This document shows, piece by piece, positions 43,007 to 54,558 of a stretch of 64,000 nt of DNA. The notes below the pieces were generated by a model. The model was not told the DNA's origin and made no database searches. It worked only from the letters and a program-made list of their open reading frames with translations. Numbering within the stretch: the stretch's first letter is position 1; every line of letters begins with the position of its first letter. Both the position numbers and the translations under genes were made by a program. Source of the stretch: Zasmidium citrigriseum (Eukaryota > Ascomycota > Dothideomycetes > Mycosphaerellales > Mycosphaerellaceae); contig NHNW01000077.1 in the NCBI GenBank assembly GCA_002786025.1, positions 62,001-126,000 on the forward strand. The letters are read 5' to 3'.

Positions 43007-43964
43007 CTACATCAACGTAGAAAGCAACTCCTCAAACATATCCGCAAACCTCACATGTATCTCCTTAACGGGATGATACGGATCAAAGAACAAATGCTTC
43101 TCCGGATCACTGCACAAACTCCTCGGAACTCCCTCACTAGGATACGCTCCTTGAAGACAAGCCGTCGGAGGGTTCACATACTTCTCATCGATCCCATAAG
43201 CCGATGGATCATCGGTGATGTCGACAAACAAGGCTTGGACGTCGATGAATCCCGTCGCCATGTAGGCTGAGTATCCAGCTACGAGGTTCTCCAAGCCCGT
43301 CTTGAGGCCTGCGGCATACGATGGGCCAAAGTCGTACTCTGACATTCCGTAGGTCGCCGGAAACATGTTGACGGGTGGATAGTTGGCAAAGAGGATCGTC
43401 CTGGCGCCAGCTCGATACAAGGTATCCACATCTCGATTGATCAGGCTGGTCAGCTCAGCTCCAGTGATGTTGGTATCGAAGAGGGCATCATTCGCTCCGA
43501 TCCAATGCACGAAGAGATCATTCTCCATCGGCGCCGATGTATTCAAAAAGCTCTCGATTTGGTCCCGGGTCGAAGGCACGGCAATAGTGCTCTCAGGTCC
43601 AGTGTATCCTTGCACGAAAGAGTTGTCGGCTGTGGCGCCTCCTACGGCGTAGTCCAGTAGTTCGGCGTTGAGCCTTTCGGAGAGAAGGTTGGACCATTTG
43701 GGTCCGTTGCTATGCTTCAGGTCAGTTGAAGTTTCGTGCATACGAGATTGATGTTCCTCACGAGAAGCTGTGATTGTAATATGCCGGATCCGCCGGCCAG
43801 GTCATGTTGCTCACGATCCATGCTCCATTTCCATCGTCACTGTAACTGTCGCCAAAGACGATCAGTCTTCCATATGTTGGTGACTGTCTAGGGTTGATAG
43901 GAAACGCAGTCGAAACTGTCGCCGAAGCCAATAAAAGACACCAGCGAAGCCTGGTAACAGGCAT
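43007..43964 (-). CDS. Secreted SGNH/GDSL esterase-lipase (CE16-like)
   Basis: Secreted serine esterase or acetylesterase of the SGNH fold. Two exons (43762-43964, 43007-43709), 301 residues. A signal peptide covers about residues 1-20. Block I is VFGDSYSDDGNG with the nucleophile Ser; block III is WIGANDALF. The catalytic Asp/His are in FFDPYHPVKEIH. NGPKWSNLLSERLN and DYAVGGATADNSFVQGYTG are typical of the fungal CE16/cellulose-binding GDSL group. Likely acts on acetylated or acylated plant polysaccharides; exact substrate unknown. Confidence 0.9.
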
Positions 43965-44604
43965 GGTGTCGTGATCGTCGGGAGAAGGCGAGCTGCGAAT
44001 GTGGTGATGGACAGAAGTGAGAAGAATCAGAATGATGGCCCGGATTGAATATTATGTCTCCGTCATCGTCCGTCGTTGAATCAGTCCTTACATGTTATGT
44101 CCGTGCCTCCCTGCCACATGGTGTCGATCGCGAACTTAGCTCATGCAGCATTTGCCCAAGGCGAGGAGGGATCAATCTTGGCTCCATTCTCGTCCTGCTC
44201 AGCTGGTTCAGCTGTCCCCCAACGCTGACCTGTAGGCTGTGGAGCTGACCAAGCACCTCGAGGTTTGGGAAGTACAGCAATCGATAGCCCCGAAGAAAGC
44301 GGTACGCGCATTCGGTAATGCAGAGGAAATGGAAGATGGTAGGAAGAAGGATCCCCTCGCTTCCGAACACGGAACAGGGTTGGAGGATCTACTCGCGTTC
44401 AAGAGTCCGATTCTGGACGTTTACCCGACAAGATTTCTTCAACGACAATATCGTGCTCCCAGAAAGTCTCATCTACAATCTCATTAGACAAAAAGCCGGT
44501 CTATATCTCCCATCAGCATACAACACTCAAGGTGCAGGTCGTGGTATCTCAACTTCTCACAGAAATTGCTTCCTCTTCATTCTCCAACCTCTCCGGCAGT
44601 AGTC
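43965..44604. other. Intergenic
   Basis: Promoter side of the esterase and 3' side of the seven-TM gene. Two overlapping plus-strand frames (44239-44602) were seen but have no supporting features. Confidence 0.5.
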
Positions 44605-45818
44605 TTACAACACCTCTTTGAGATCGAAGTCTCTCGGCGACTCCGTCACCACAGTCCTGTTGGAATCAGAAGTCTCCCCGTTGGTCTTCTCGAAGCCGAT
44701 ACCTAATGCTTGAGGTGTATCGGTCTCCTGGCCGTGGTTCGCGGGATCGGGGACGGTGACCCAGTGAAGGACTGTCGCGGCGATGAGAGCTTGTAAAAGT
44801 CAGCCGTCTCCATACACAATATACGGTGATGTCCGTATGCATACCGTCGATCTTGCATGTCAAGCAACACAGCCAAGCTGGCTCGCCGTTGAACATGGTG
44901 AGGGAAACTTTGACGGCCAGAGTCGAGCACATGGCTATCGCGGTGCCGAGGAAAGTTCGCAGCATGACTCTTCGTAAAGGCGCGAGGAGGCCATTGCCGC
45001 TATGGTGGACCCTGATGAGTGGGACGAGGAAGCGAAGGGTCAGGTAGAGCTGTCCGACGCAGTGGTGAGCAGTGACTACAAGGCACAATGACAATGTACT
45101 TACGTATGACAACACTTCGACGACCAACAGAGGCACCAAGGCAAACATCTGAATGCCGATGATGCAGACCTGATTCTCGTTGTTGAAGGCTACTCGACTG
45201 AATGGAGTTCCATCAGCTCCTGATCTGCACCCACACAATGCTTTCAGACTCACTTCTTGATACTCAATGCCGTCACAACGATGTACGGACCGAAGATCAA
45301 AATGCAACTCAAGACATACTCAAGGGTCTTGTGCCTTGGATTGACGGGCCAAGAGATGATGTACGCTCGCTCGATGAGAAAGAGGAATCCGGCGGCTTTG
45401 ACAACGCAGTATAGCGTCAGACCTTGGGACAGCAAGTAAGCAATCAATCACCACTAGTTCCTGCTCCAAACATACATATCATAATCGCTGCATCGCAATA
45501 GCCTTGCATGCTGTCATCCCAAGTGACTCGGACATGTAGAATGGCTGTGAGGACGAAGATGAAGAGAAAGGTGGTGAAGTAGCTCTACGGATGACAACGT
45601 CAGCCTTCTCCTGAAATTCGTGAATGGGGACAGATATGACTGACCAGAAGGAGCGTCACCGAGGCCACATTGAACCGTCTGTTGCCGGCATTCTGCAGCC
45701 GCTGCCAGAAGAAGACGGCGATGAGGGGTAGAGAGATCAGCGACGTGAGCAACGAAACGATATCTCCCGGCAGGAGGAATCTGTCTTTAACAACATTGCT
45801 GTCGCTAACGACCGCCAT
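44605..45818 (-). CDS. Seven-transmembrane protein, receptor-like
   Basis: Six exons (45645-45818, 45476-45584, 45254-45422, 45104-45197, 44845-45049, 44605-44789), all introns 53-60 nt and GT-AG; the frame closes at every junction to give 311 residues. Seven hydrophobic segments can be counted: IVSLLTSLISLPLIAVFFW, YFTTFLFIFVLTAIL, LYCVVKAAGFLFLIERAYII, VLSCILIFGPYIVVTALSI, the long VCIIGIQMFALVPLLVV region, TFLGTAIAMCSTLAVKVSLT, and ALIAATVLHWVTV. The short C-terminal tail is hydrophilic. This topology resembles fungal GPCR-like or rhodopsin-fold integral proteins, but I see no motif that names a class. Ligand and function unknown. Confidence 0.8.
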
Positions 45819-46862
45819 GATCAGCGCAGATGATGAGGTGGTTGGTAAAGATGCATGGTGGCGTCTCCTCGTCTACGTGAGCTTCATACGTGAGTGAAGA
45901 ACGCTGTCTGTGCGAACTCGAACAGCGAAGGTATAAGTTCGGGAGTGCCGTATTCATGTTCACCGCACCACTTTGTCTCCAGTTGGGCACCCCGACGTGG
46001 ACCCGAGTCACAAAGACTGCTTATCTTGTGAAAGGCAAGGAGAGCTGACCTGTGGAATATTAGAGACTTGCAGAGATCCAAGGGAAAGCGCTGAAGACGT
46101 GGGGTCTCCACTTGCGGTATGTCCATTGATTTGGCGCCGGCAGATGGGCCACATGGATCCCGTGTCCAATATCGACCTGGGGTATCGAACTTGTCCGGGA
46201 TCGAAGCGTATTCGATGTGAGGGCATGCGGCACAGCGCGCCAGGCTGTTACTAGCGATCGAGGAAGTACCCGATGCAGTGGTCATGGCAATGGAACAGGT
46301 GTTCCGAATCGAGGACCAGGCCTGTTGCGCTCGCTTGGCGTTGCTTCGACTGCATCTCCCGCTGCATTTGGAGAATCTATACGATACCGATTCACGAGAC
46401 GTATCTTCCAGCCAGTATTATGATTCTTGCTACGAGGCGGAGCGAGGTCCATGTTACTGCATGCAATGTGTTTGATCCTCAAGCTCCAGCCAGTATCGAT
46501 TCAAAGTCCTTATGGTTGGTGTGCAAATCTGGGGTCGTTCGACTCTCATGGTACTGCGAAGGCGTCTTTCAGCTCATTGTCGTCGGGCCTTGTGTGCGGG
46601 AATGAGAAGAGTCCTCGCTATGCTCGTATTTGCTAGTCCGTCAAGCGTCCGAGACGAGGCTGCTGTGGTCGGCGAGCAACGGGGTGGAAAGTCGCGAGGG
46701 TGCTGTGTATTTACCCAGCAGCGTGAACTTCGGCAAATAATGAATGTCACTTGCTCGATGCCAGTGCTTACTTTCTTCAAAGCATGGAATGAAGACTTAG
46801 GGCTTTGAATATACCGCATTTAGGCATACGTACTTTGCGCCATCGGCTTTGTCCATCACAAG
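45819..46862. other. Intergenic
   Basis: 1 kb between two minus-strand genes. The small frames have no coding character. Confidence 0.5.
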
Positions 46863-47685
46863 CTATGGTGAGTACACAACCATTTCCAAGCCATCTTGGA
46901 AAGGCAGTGTCGTATCCGTGTATGGCGCTCCCTCGGCGCGGATGTGGTTCAAGAACTCAGTGTATCCACCGCCCGCGGCGAGAGTGTTGTCAGCTAGGAG
47001 AACAGCGCCGGGCTTCAGATTCGGCTCGAGGATCTTGAGCGTCGGCATGACCATTGGTGTCCAAACTGCCAAGATGTCAGTCGAGTCGTTGCGGCATTGC
47101 ATATGGAAACAGAGAATTCTCACTATCAAAGAGCACGAAGTCGATCCGCGGTAGATTCTCCTGCAAAGTCTTCGTGAGATCACCTTCCCTTAGCTCGATG
47201 AAGGGCTCAACAGTTTCTCCGGCTTCTTTCCAGTGTTCTCTTGCCTTCTTCGCCTTCAGGGGCTCGTTCTCTGTTGCAATGACTCTGGCCTCCCCTGGAC
47301 GCTTGCCCTGCTGGGCGGCATTTTGGCCCAAAGCCAAAGCGATATACATCGTGCTGACTCCATAGCTTGTTCCACATTCAACTACATTCAAAGCTCCTGA
47401 CGCACGCACCACGTTGTACATGAAAATCGATTTGTCCGGTGTAAGAGCAATGAATTTGTCTCTCATGAGATTGTCGAACTGAGTCTTGCGTTGGTCCGGA
47501 GATAAGTCCTTGCTGTCTCTAACATTCTTGATGGCATCGTCAGACTTCAGAGCATATTCTTGGTCCAACGAGAGTTGATGCAGCCGTCGCAGCAAATCAA
47601 ATACATGTTCCGGTGCTTTGATTGCCTGCTTGGTCAAAACACCAAGAGCGTTAGAGGGTGGGTTCGGTGCCGCTGCGAAGGGCAT
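46863..47685 (-). CDS. Class I SAM-dependent O-methyltransferase
   Basis: Two exons (47124-47685, 46863-47065) joined by a 58-nt GT-AG intron, 254 residues. The Rossmann-type SAM fold shows motif I VVECGTSYGVSTMYIALALG near residue 100, an acidic strand end in ATENEPLKAKKAREHW (motif II), REGDLTKTL (motif III) and FVLFDIWTPM (motif IV). It ends with LLADNTLAAGGGY and EMVVYSP. The layout matches CmcI/caffeoyl-CoA-type O-methyltransferases, common in fungal secondary metabolism and detoxification. Substrate unknown; no biosynthetic cluster is around it. Confidence 0.88.
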
Positions 47686-48419
47686 GTCGCCGAGTCTCGA
47701 TCAAATTGAAGGTCTGCACTCTCAATTTTGAAGGCTTTGCCATGCAGATATATGCGTGGCTTGTTGCCGATGCCGAATGAGGAGAATCCAGAGCGAGAGC
47801 GAAGTACGAGCGGGGCGATCAGCAGGCGACTTCGGCATTGGTGAGGATGATGAGGAATGCCTCCAGTCAGTCGCATTCGGTCTTCCTGCCTACATCGTCG
47901 TACTCCGTTCATGGCTTGGCGTTATGGTATGCGGCATGGCGGATGGACATCGCTTTCGGCTCGTGCCAGCTAGTTTTCGGAGTAAAGTTGGTCATCGCGA
48001 TTGCCGCGGATCCCGTCTAAGCGCAGTCACGCTGCTGTCGAGAAGTCGTCGTGAGTAGTGCCAGACCAGAACATACAGGTAGTCGATGGTGGTGTAGCCG
48101 GTTTTGTTGTTGTCGTCAAGTGCTGACCAAGTTCTGACGACGTTTTGGTATCAGGGGAGTCGCGATGCGTCCAATCGGAAGGAGTCGGACACGCCTCTCC
48201 ACCGGCCGATTCGATTCGATTCACGTGCAAATCAAAAATCCCGAGGCGTGAATTGCAAGCGACGAAAGCAGGCTTCCAGCAAACCCTCGTATTTAAAATT
48301 GTTTCGCCTGGTCCGCCCAGGGAGACTGATCACAGCAGAGAGCTACGACGATACCTCCCCGTTCCCCACCACGAGCTGGAAGCAGCAACAGCAGCCGCGC
48401 GACCAATAGTTCTACCACC
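47686..48419. other. Intergenic, divergent promoters
   Basis: Shared upstream region of the methyltransferase (minus) and the ceramidase (plus). No gene seen. Confidence 0.5.
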
Positions 48420-49541
48420 ATGAGCTTCTTGCCCTGGGCCGCCTCGTACCGCGACGCGATGCATGAGCCGTTCTGGGGCGCACAGACGAGCGCCGTCAAG
48501 TACGTGACTGACCGCATGCGCCAAGCTTGAGCTCCAGCTAACCTGACTGCAGCTTCTGCGAAGAGGTAAAAGGCCACCGAAGGTCAGAAGCTACATTGAT
48601 GGCAGCGTTGGACTCACTATTGGCCAATAGGACTATGTCATTACCGAATACGTGGCCGAGTTCTTCAACACCCTGACCAGTCTCCTCTATAGTATGTGTC
48701 CAGCCCAAGTTGCTACTGGGAGAGCGTTGACGGTGATCGTCCAGTCGGATATGGCATCCATGGCATCAGACGCTTCAAACGTCAAGGCGGCGGTGCCTTT
48801 GAACACACAAATCTATCATACTGGGCGTTGATAGGAGTCGGCATCTTCTCCGGACTGTATCACACCACCCTGAAGTATCACACCCAGATGTCAGACGAGC
48901 TTTCCATGCACCTGGGTAAGTGAAGCCAGATCGTTGCATGTTTGAGACAATCACTGATTTCCTGCCCTTCACTTTGAATAGCGATCGGGACAGTCTTACA
49001 CCAAACTTGGACCTTCCAGGAGCCACTTGCAGTCCAGCGTCGAAATACCGCCATCATTTTGGGCGTGCTGGTGCCCTTCGTCATCTACCACTGTGTAACT
49101 GACGAGTTCGTTTTGCACGTCCTTCTCTTCTTCTGCATGTGCTGGATCGTGGCCTACCGAGTCAGATACATCATCCACATCCGTATCAAGGAGCGAGGAC
49201 ACCGCAAAAAGCTAAGGGCGCTGCTCACATTCGCGAGTCTCACTGCCCTCACTTCGTACGGCATCTGGAACATCGATGTCAACTTTTGCCCGACCTTGAC
49301 CCGATGGAAACGACAGCTGGGTATGCCATTGGGAGTCCTACTGGAGCTACACGGGTGGTGGCACATCGGTACAGCCGTAGCGGCGTACACATTCATGGCC
49401 ATCATCGAATTCCTTGTAAGCCCAGAGAAGCTAGACAGTCACGGGGTTGGCTTTGCGTGGCCAGCCAAGGAAGTCCTGCGGGATCTGGCCTCTACGGCTG
49501 TCATGAATGGCAACGCCAAGGGGCACAAAAAGGGCGAGTAA
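48420..49541 (+). CDS. Alkaline ceramidase (Ypc1/Ydc1/ACER type)
   Basis: ER/Golgi membrane enzyme that hydrolyses dihydro- or phytoceramide to a long-chain base and fatty acid. Five exons (48420-48499, 48553-48565, 48631-48691, 48745-48915, 48982-49541) give 294 residues; exon 2 has only 13 nt. The zinc site of the CREST superfamily is visible: H91 in GLYHTTL, D102 in SDELSMH, and H232/H236 in ELHGWWHIGTA. NFCEEDYVITEYVAEFFNTL is the conserved luminal N-terminal segment. About seven hydrophobic helices span the rest. Convergent with the SDR gene 66 bp downstream. Confidence 0.93.
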
Positions 49542-49607
49542 GAATCTCGAGACATATCACAGGTATATCGATTGCAGATGAGCCTAAAAGAAAGCACGGT
49601 ATGACAG

Positions 49608-50473
49608 CTAATTTCCAAGCCAACCGCCGTCGACTACGATACTTGTACCACTCACATAGTCGCTCGCACCGCTGGCCAGGAAGATGATGGTTCCAGACAG
49701 ATCGACAGGCTCGCCCCATCGTTTCGCCGGGGTTCTCATCATCACATAGTCATTGAAGGCTTTGTACTTCGGATCGGTCTGGTACTGCTCCGTCAAAGGC
49801 GTATGGAAGTACCTGATCCGAACATGGTCAGTACACAATTTTCGAAAGTCAGCGAGGCCGTTAATCCAACTCACCCCGGACAGATACAATTAACCTGAAT
49901 ACCTTGCGCCGCCCATTCATTGCTGAAGGCCTTCGTGATCTGCAACACACCCCCTTTGCTGCCTGCATACGGGGTGATGTTCTTGCCCCCAATATATGAG
50001 ATGATGGAAGCAACATTGATGATCTTTCCAGGCCTCCCTTCTTTCAACAACGGCTTAGCAAATTCCTGGCAAGACACCAGCGTCGCCTTCAAATTGATGT
50101 CCAGCACGGCCTCGATTTCCTCGTCTGTGAAATCCACGGCTTCATTGCGACGCTGGATTCCCGCGCAGTTGAGCAATATGTCTCCTTTGACGCCATCGGA
50201 CCAGATCTTCTGATATGTGGCGCGGAGAGCCTTGGGATCACGGACATCGCAGATGTAGGTCGACAACTTGCGACCTGCTTTGGCAACTGCGTCGGCCATG
50301 ATTTGGTGATTTGGATCATTCTCGATTTCGATGGAGACGATATCTGCGCCGCCGGAAGCCAGCGCTACTGTCATGGCCGTGCCCAATCCACCTGTGCCTC
50401 CGGTGACTATGGCCTGTTTACCGGCTAGCGAGAAGAGCCTTGCCGGATCTATGACTGGAGCCGAGACTGACAT
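49608..50473 (-). CDS. Short-chain dehydrogenase/reductase, 2-deoxy-D-gluconate 3-dehydrogenase-like
   Basis: NAD(P)-dependent oxidoreductase. Two exons (49875-50473, 49608-49812), 267 residues starting MSVSAPVIDPARLFSLAGK. The cofactor motif TGGTGGLG is at about 25-32; NCAG, catalytic Ser in NVASIISYIGG, and Tyr/Lys in YAGSKGG are present. The C-terminal FLASGASDYVSGTSIVVDGG is standard. FSLAGKQAIVTGGTGGLG and the GIQRRNEAVDF segment resemble KduD-type 2-deoxy-D-gluconate 3-dehydrogenases, so a role in uronate/sugar-acid breakdown is likely but not certain. The frame is open upstream to 50566 but that part looks like 5' UTR. Confidence 0.9.
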
Positions 50474-52527
50474 TCTGGCGATGCACTTGAGCCGAGGATT
50501 GTTCGAGATGAGTTTGCCGGACGCTTTGGTGAACGGTGTCTCGTTTTGACCCGGCTCAGTCAACAAGTTTGCAAACCGACTTTGTCGATCAAGGGAGAGT
50601 CACTATGCATTGCATTCTCATGTGTGTGCCGCCAGACTGTGGAGCTGTCGTTGTCTGCGGGGTACGAAGTGAGGAGCTGCCGGAGAGATGGCTTCGAGCT
50701 GCTTGGACAACCATCAAGATTGAGAGCATCGTTTCTTCGATCAAGAAGAGGCTCGCGGTGCTGTGAGCTCGAGTGACGGATGATCTGGCGACATTGCGGC
50801 TGCGGTTGTGGATTCAATTGATTGACCTGCTTCGGGCGTATCTTGGCCATCCGGCAACCTGGACACTTGCTGGACTTCTTCGAATACACCATGATCGGAT
50901 TACGCATTTCGAATGATGTACAGATGTTCATCTCACTCAGAAGCGAGATCGATCACGAGACTTGGACGTGAAACGCTAGCCTCTCCATTGACGCAACTCT
51001 ACCAGCTGATCACGCCGAGGCGAAGTGCAGTCACCAGCGTCTGCGACATGTCCATGTCAGACTCATGGCGTTCCTGAACGCATTTACTGCTTTGCGAGCG
51101 ATCATCGAGAGATAGGCACCAAATCGAAGGCGGAGATCGCAACGTCGACTATCGAAATCCACCGAGGGAGCCGCAATGTCACTTTAGCTAAGCATTCATG
51201 ACTCCTGGACGTCGATTGATCGAAGCGCCATTCAGAGAAGGTCAGCGATCAGGTACGCTTTTGTACTGTGAGCAGCAAGTGCAGACAAGTGCCGACAGCT
51301 CTGTTGGACGCCTATCCGTGTCTGCAGAAAGCCAATGACTGCGGCTCAACAGAGACGCAGGAACAGGACTCAAATGCCTACGAAAACTTGGAAGAAGTAG
51401 TAAGGGAATAGTAATCCACCGAACAGGTACTGCAGCGAAACGACCAAGGTAGCGAGGAAGACCTGGTCAGAGGACACTTGGTCTCTACCAGCGGCCTGGA
51501 CGATGACCTCACAAATGCACACCGCTCAGGAACGAAACACAATTCACATCACGAACTGGCGGTATCCCTGCCACCTCAAAGACACGATCACTACAAGACG
51601 CCTATTCCTGGTCCCATCACGATGGCGGAGACCGCTTCATTGGAAAAGTTTCCACACATGCGTCACTTTGGCTGTCATCCCAAAGGCTGGACACAGAAAC
51701 GGTGCTGAGTACGCGAGATATTATAGCAATGTCTTATTATCCCACCAGCATCGTGAGCACCATGAGTAGTGTTTGCGGTCGATGGCGGACAGCGACGATT
51801 AGAAACACGTGATGGGTTCCAAAGGAGGAAGTCTGAAGGATTCAGGCACAACGCCAATTGACATCATCCAACCAGACACCGAAACTCTAAAAGTATCGGA
51901 CTTCACGACAACATCATCTTGCGACCCAAACTACAGGGAGGTGGGGATCTATATGTGCTCGAATATCGTTGATGATGTCTATAACGACGTAACTATACAG
52001 GCCGCGAAACGCAGGCGGTCGGCGATGAAACACGAACAGTTCGACTCAGGCACCGCAGATGGAGCCCCGCCTCCTCTCGTTCGCTCCCCAAAGTCTCGAT
52101 ATACACACCATGGCCATGGCTAGAAGCGCAGCCATCTGCAGCAGCCTTACTCGTACCTACAGCATGGCGCCGACATTGACGCAAAGAGCGCGCGCGCGAA
52201 CAGTCCCTGCCGCTGTTCACCACCAGTTCGAGCAAGCCCATGACTCGCCAAGCGGTGCGATCGTCACGGGATGACAGAATGGCACAGCACTCTCGAGTCA
52301 GCGCCCATACTGCTCACCTGCGGTTTGGGAGCGGTTGGGTCATTGAGCGTTGGGTTGTGAGGGCTGCCTGAGTCGTTTGGGTCAGCAATCAGGATGGGTG
52401 TGGAGCGTATGACGCCGGCAACATCACGATTATGAGGCCATCACCCATCACGTCGAGATCGAGCCGCGAGCGATCGGAGCGAAGATATGAAGCACCAAAG
52501 CCCATATATGGCTGACCTCTCCGCATC
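50474..52527. other. Long intergenic stretch (2 kb)
   Basis: No supported gene. 50930-51480 is nearly free of open frames. A 104-codon frame at 51809-52123 is possible but unsupported. The end of the stretch is the promoter of the RGG-protein gene. Confidence 0.5.
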
Positions 52528-54558
52528 ATGGGCCGAAAGACCAACTACTTCAATGCCATCTGCAAGATCCTGCCAGGCGGCAATCGTTTAGCTGACTACA
52601 TGTCAAAGACTGTTACAATACTTAGTCCTATCCCGGAGAGCATGGGCATTTTTAACAAATTTGAAGATAAGCTTCCACGAAACGGATCGCAATCGAACAA
52701 CTCTGAGCGCCCAGGCCTCAACCATACCAACAGCAACGGACCAGCCGCAGCCGCGAACTTGAACGCCGCTGCCTCGAATCTGAACGCAGCCGCAGTTAAC
52801 CTGAAGTCATCAGACTCCAACAGCAACCTACGAAGCAACAGCAAGAGCCCAAGCCCGAACTCCAACAACAACTCGAGCAACAACAACTCCAGCAACATGA
52901 CGTCCCGAACCCAGACCAGTGTCGGTGGTAACCGCACCAGCGTAGAGGAGGACAGAACCGCGAAGCAAGGTACCGCTCGCCTCGTCACCATCGGAAAGTC
53001 CGGCCGCAATTCGCCCTCCTCGTCTGACGACTCGTCTTCGGGAGGGTCGAGCGACTATGACCGGCGCTCCACTGGTTCTTCTGAGACTGACCGTAGCCTC
53101 TCAGATACCATGAAGATTGCCTCGCCTCGCGACAGCGGCTACAGCAGCAACGGCGATTCGTCCAACAACAGCAACGAATTCTTCAATGATAACAAGAGCA
53201 ACAACAACAACTCGTCCAACAACAACCCCTACAAGTCCTCCGGGCAGCAGACCCAATCTGGTGGAGGCAACAACAACTCTTCCGATGTCAGTCGCAACGC
53301 CCGCGGTGGCGTGACCAACGGCGCTGGCATGGACGACCGTGAGGACGACAAGATTCCCTCCGCCGGCGGCCAGAAGCTTGGCGGCACTGGAGGAAACAAC
53401 GGCGGCAACAACAACCGCCGTGTCGGCCCTAATGACCTCGTCAACCAAGCCGAGAAGTCTCGCAACGGCGGATACGACTCTGGCCGAGACTCCTTTGACC
53501 AGGGCGGCTCCAACAATAACTCCCGCGGTGGCAACAACAGCCGCATGGACGACTTTGATGAGCCACCAGCCCGCAACAACAACTCGAACAACAACTCTCG
53601 AGGAGGATCCTACCGCGGTGGCAACAACAGCTACAACAACCGCGACTCCTTTGACGAGCCTGAGCCACCACGCTCCAACTTCCGTGAAGACAACTACGGA
53701 GGCGGACGTGGCGGAGGCAACAGCGGCCGGGGAGGAGGAAACTCCTACGGCGGGGGTGGCATGTCTCGCGGCGGTTGGGGAAACAACAACAACTCCTACG
53801 ACCGCGATGAGACTCCTCCACCACGTGGCGGCAACAACAACCGTGGCGGCAACTACAACTCTGGCTACGATGATGGCTACAATGGCCGCGGCGGTGGCAA
53901 CAACCGCTCCAGCGGCAACTTCTCCAATGAGCGCGATGCACGCCAGCGTGGTGAGGAAGATGCCATGAGGGATGGCATGCGCGACATGAACATCAACGGT
54001 CGCGGCGGAGGCAACGGTTTCCGAGGCAACGGAGGCCGCGGCGGTGGAGGCTACAACAATTACGATGATGACGATGATTACCGCAGCCCACCACCCCAGA
54101 ACCGCCGAGGCGGCGGAGGCAACAACTGGAACAACAACTCCAGTGGTGGAGGATATGGTAACGGAGGAGGCAGCTCATGGGGCGGCAACAGTGGTATGAC
54201 TTTTCATCATTCTTATCATACCAGACCAAGCTCTTACACATTCACAGGCGGCCGTGGCGGAGGCAACAACTACAACAGCCGCAACAACAACCGCGACAGC
54301 ATGGACTTTGACAACGGCCCATCGAACAACTCTCGCGGCAACAGCTACGGCGGAGGCCGTGGGAATGATTCTTACGGCAACCGTGGTGGCAGCAACCGCG
54401 ACAGCTTCGATGCCTCTCCACCACCGCAGAAGAACAAGCAAGGCGGTGGCAACGGCGGCTTTGGCACCGAGCGCAAGATGGACATGGCCTACGACGCCGG
54501 CTACCGCGACGCCATGGAGAAGCTGAAGAAGAACATGATGAATCAGTTCCGCGACTAA
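52528..54558 (+). CDS. Asn/Gly-rich RGG-repeat disordered protein
   Basis: Open frame of 676 codons. The first 60 residues look ordered (NYFNAICKILPGGNRLADYM), then come NLNAAA repeats, Ser/Asn tracts and, from about residue 270, dense RGG, RGGG, GGN and NNNS repeats with Tyr and Asp. This is the composition of RNA-binding, condensate-forming proteins, but no RRM or helicase domain is present. A 54-nt GT-AG interval at 54194-54247 (GTATGA to CACAG) encodes residues unlike the surroundings (MTFHHSYHTRPSSYTFT), so it is very likely an in-frame intron; removing it gives 658 residues. The C terminus (YDAGYRDAMEKLKKNMMNQF) is a short helix. RNA binding is inference. Confidence 0.75.
   Translation: MGRKTNYFNAICKILPGGNRLADYMSKTVTILSPIPESMGIFNKFEDKLPRNGSQSNNSERPGLNHTNSNGPAAAANLNAAASNLNAAAVNLKSSDSNSNLRSNSKSPSPNSNNNSSNNNSSNMTSRTQTSVGGNRTSVEEDRTAKQGTARLVTIGKSGRNSPSSSDDSSSGGSSDYDRRSTGSSETDRSLSDTMKIASPRDSGYSSNGDSSNNSNEFFNDNKSNNNNSSNNNPYKSSGQQTQSGGGNNNSSDVSRNARGGVTNGAGMDDREDDKIPSAGGQKLGGTGGNNGGNNNRRVGPNDLVNQAEKSRNGGYDSGRDSFDQGGSNNNSRGGNNSRMDDFDEPPARNNNSNNNSRGGSYRGGNNSYNNRDSFDEPEPPRSNFREDNYGGGRGGGNSGRGGGNSYGGGGMSRGGWGNNNNSYDRDETPPPRGGNNNRGGNYNSGYDDGYNGRGGGNNRSSGNFSNERDARQRGEEDAMRDGMRDMNINGRGGGNGFRGNGGRGGGGYNNYDDDDDYRSPPPQNRRGGGGNNWNNNSSGGGYGNGGGSSWGGNSGMTFHHSYHTRPSSYTFTGGRGGGNNYNSRNNNRDSMDFDNGPSNNSRGNSYGGGRGNDSYGNRGGSNRDSFDASPPPQKNKQGGGNGGFGTERKMDMAYDAGYRDAMEKLKKNMMNQFRD

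Noticed and set aside
50560..50931. KCPGCRMAKIRP-like stretch on the minus strand resembling half a Zn2Cys6 cluster
   Set aside because: Only two of six Cys are present and nothing around it is coding.
51809..52123. 104-codon plus-strand frame upstream of the RGG gene
   Set aside because: No homology features and it lies in a probable promoter region.
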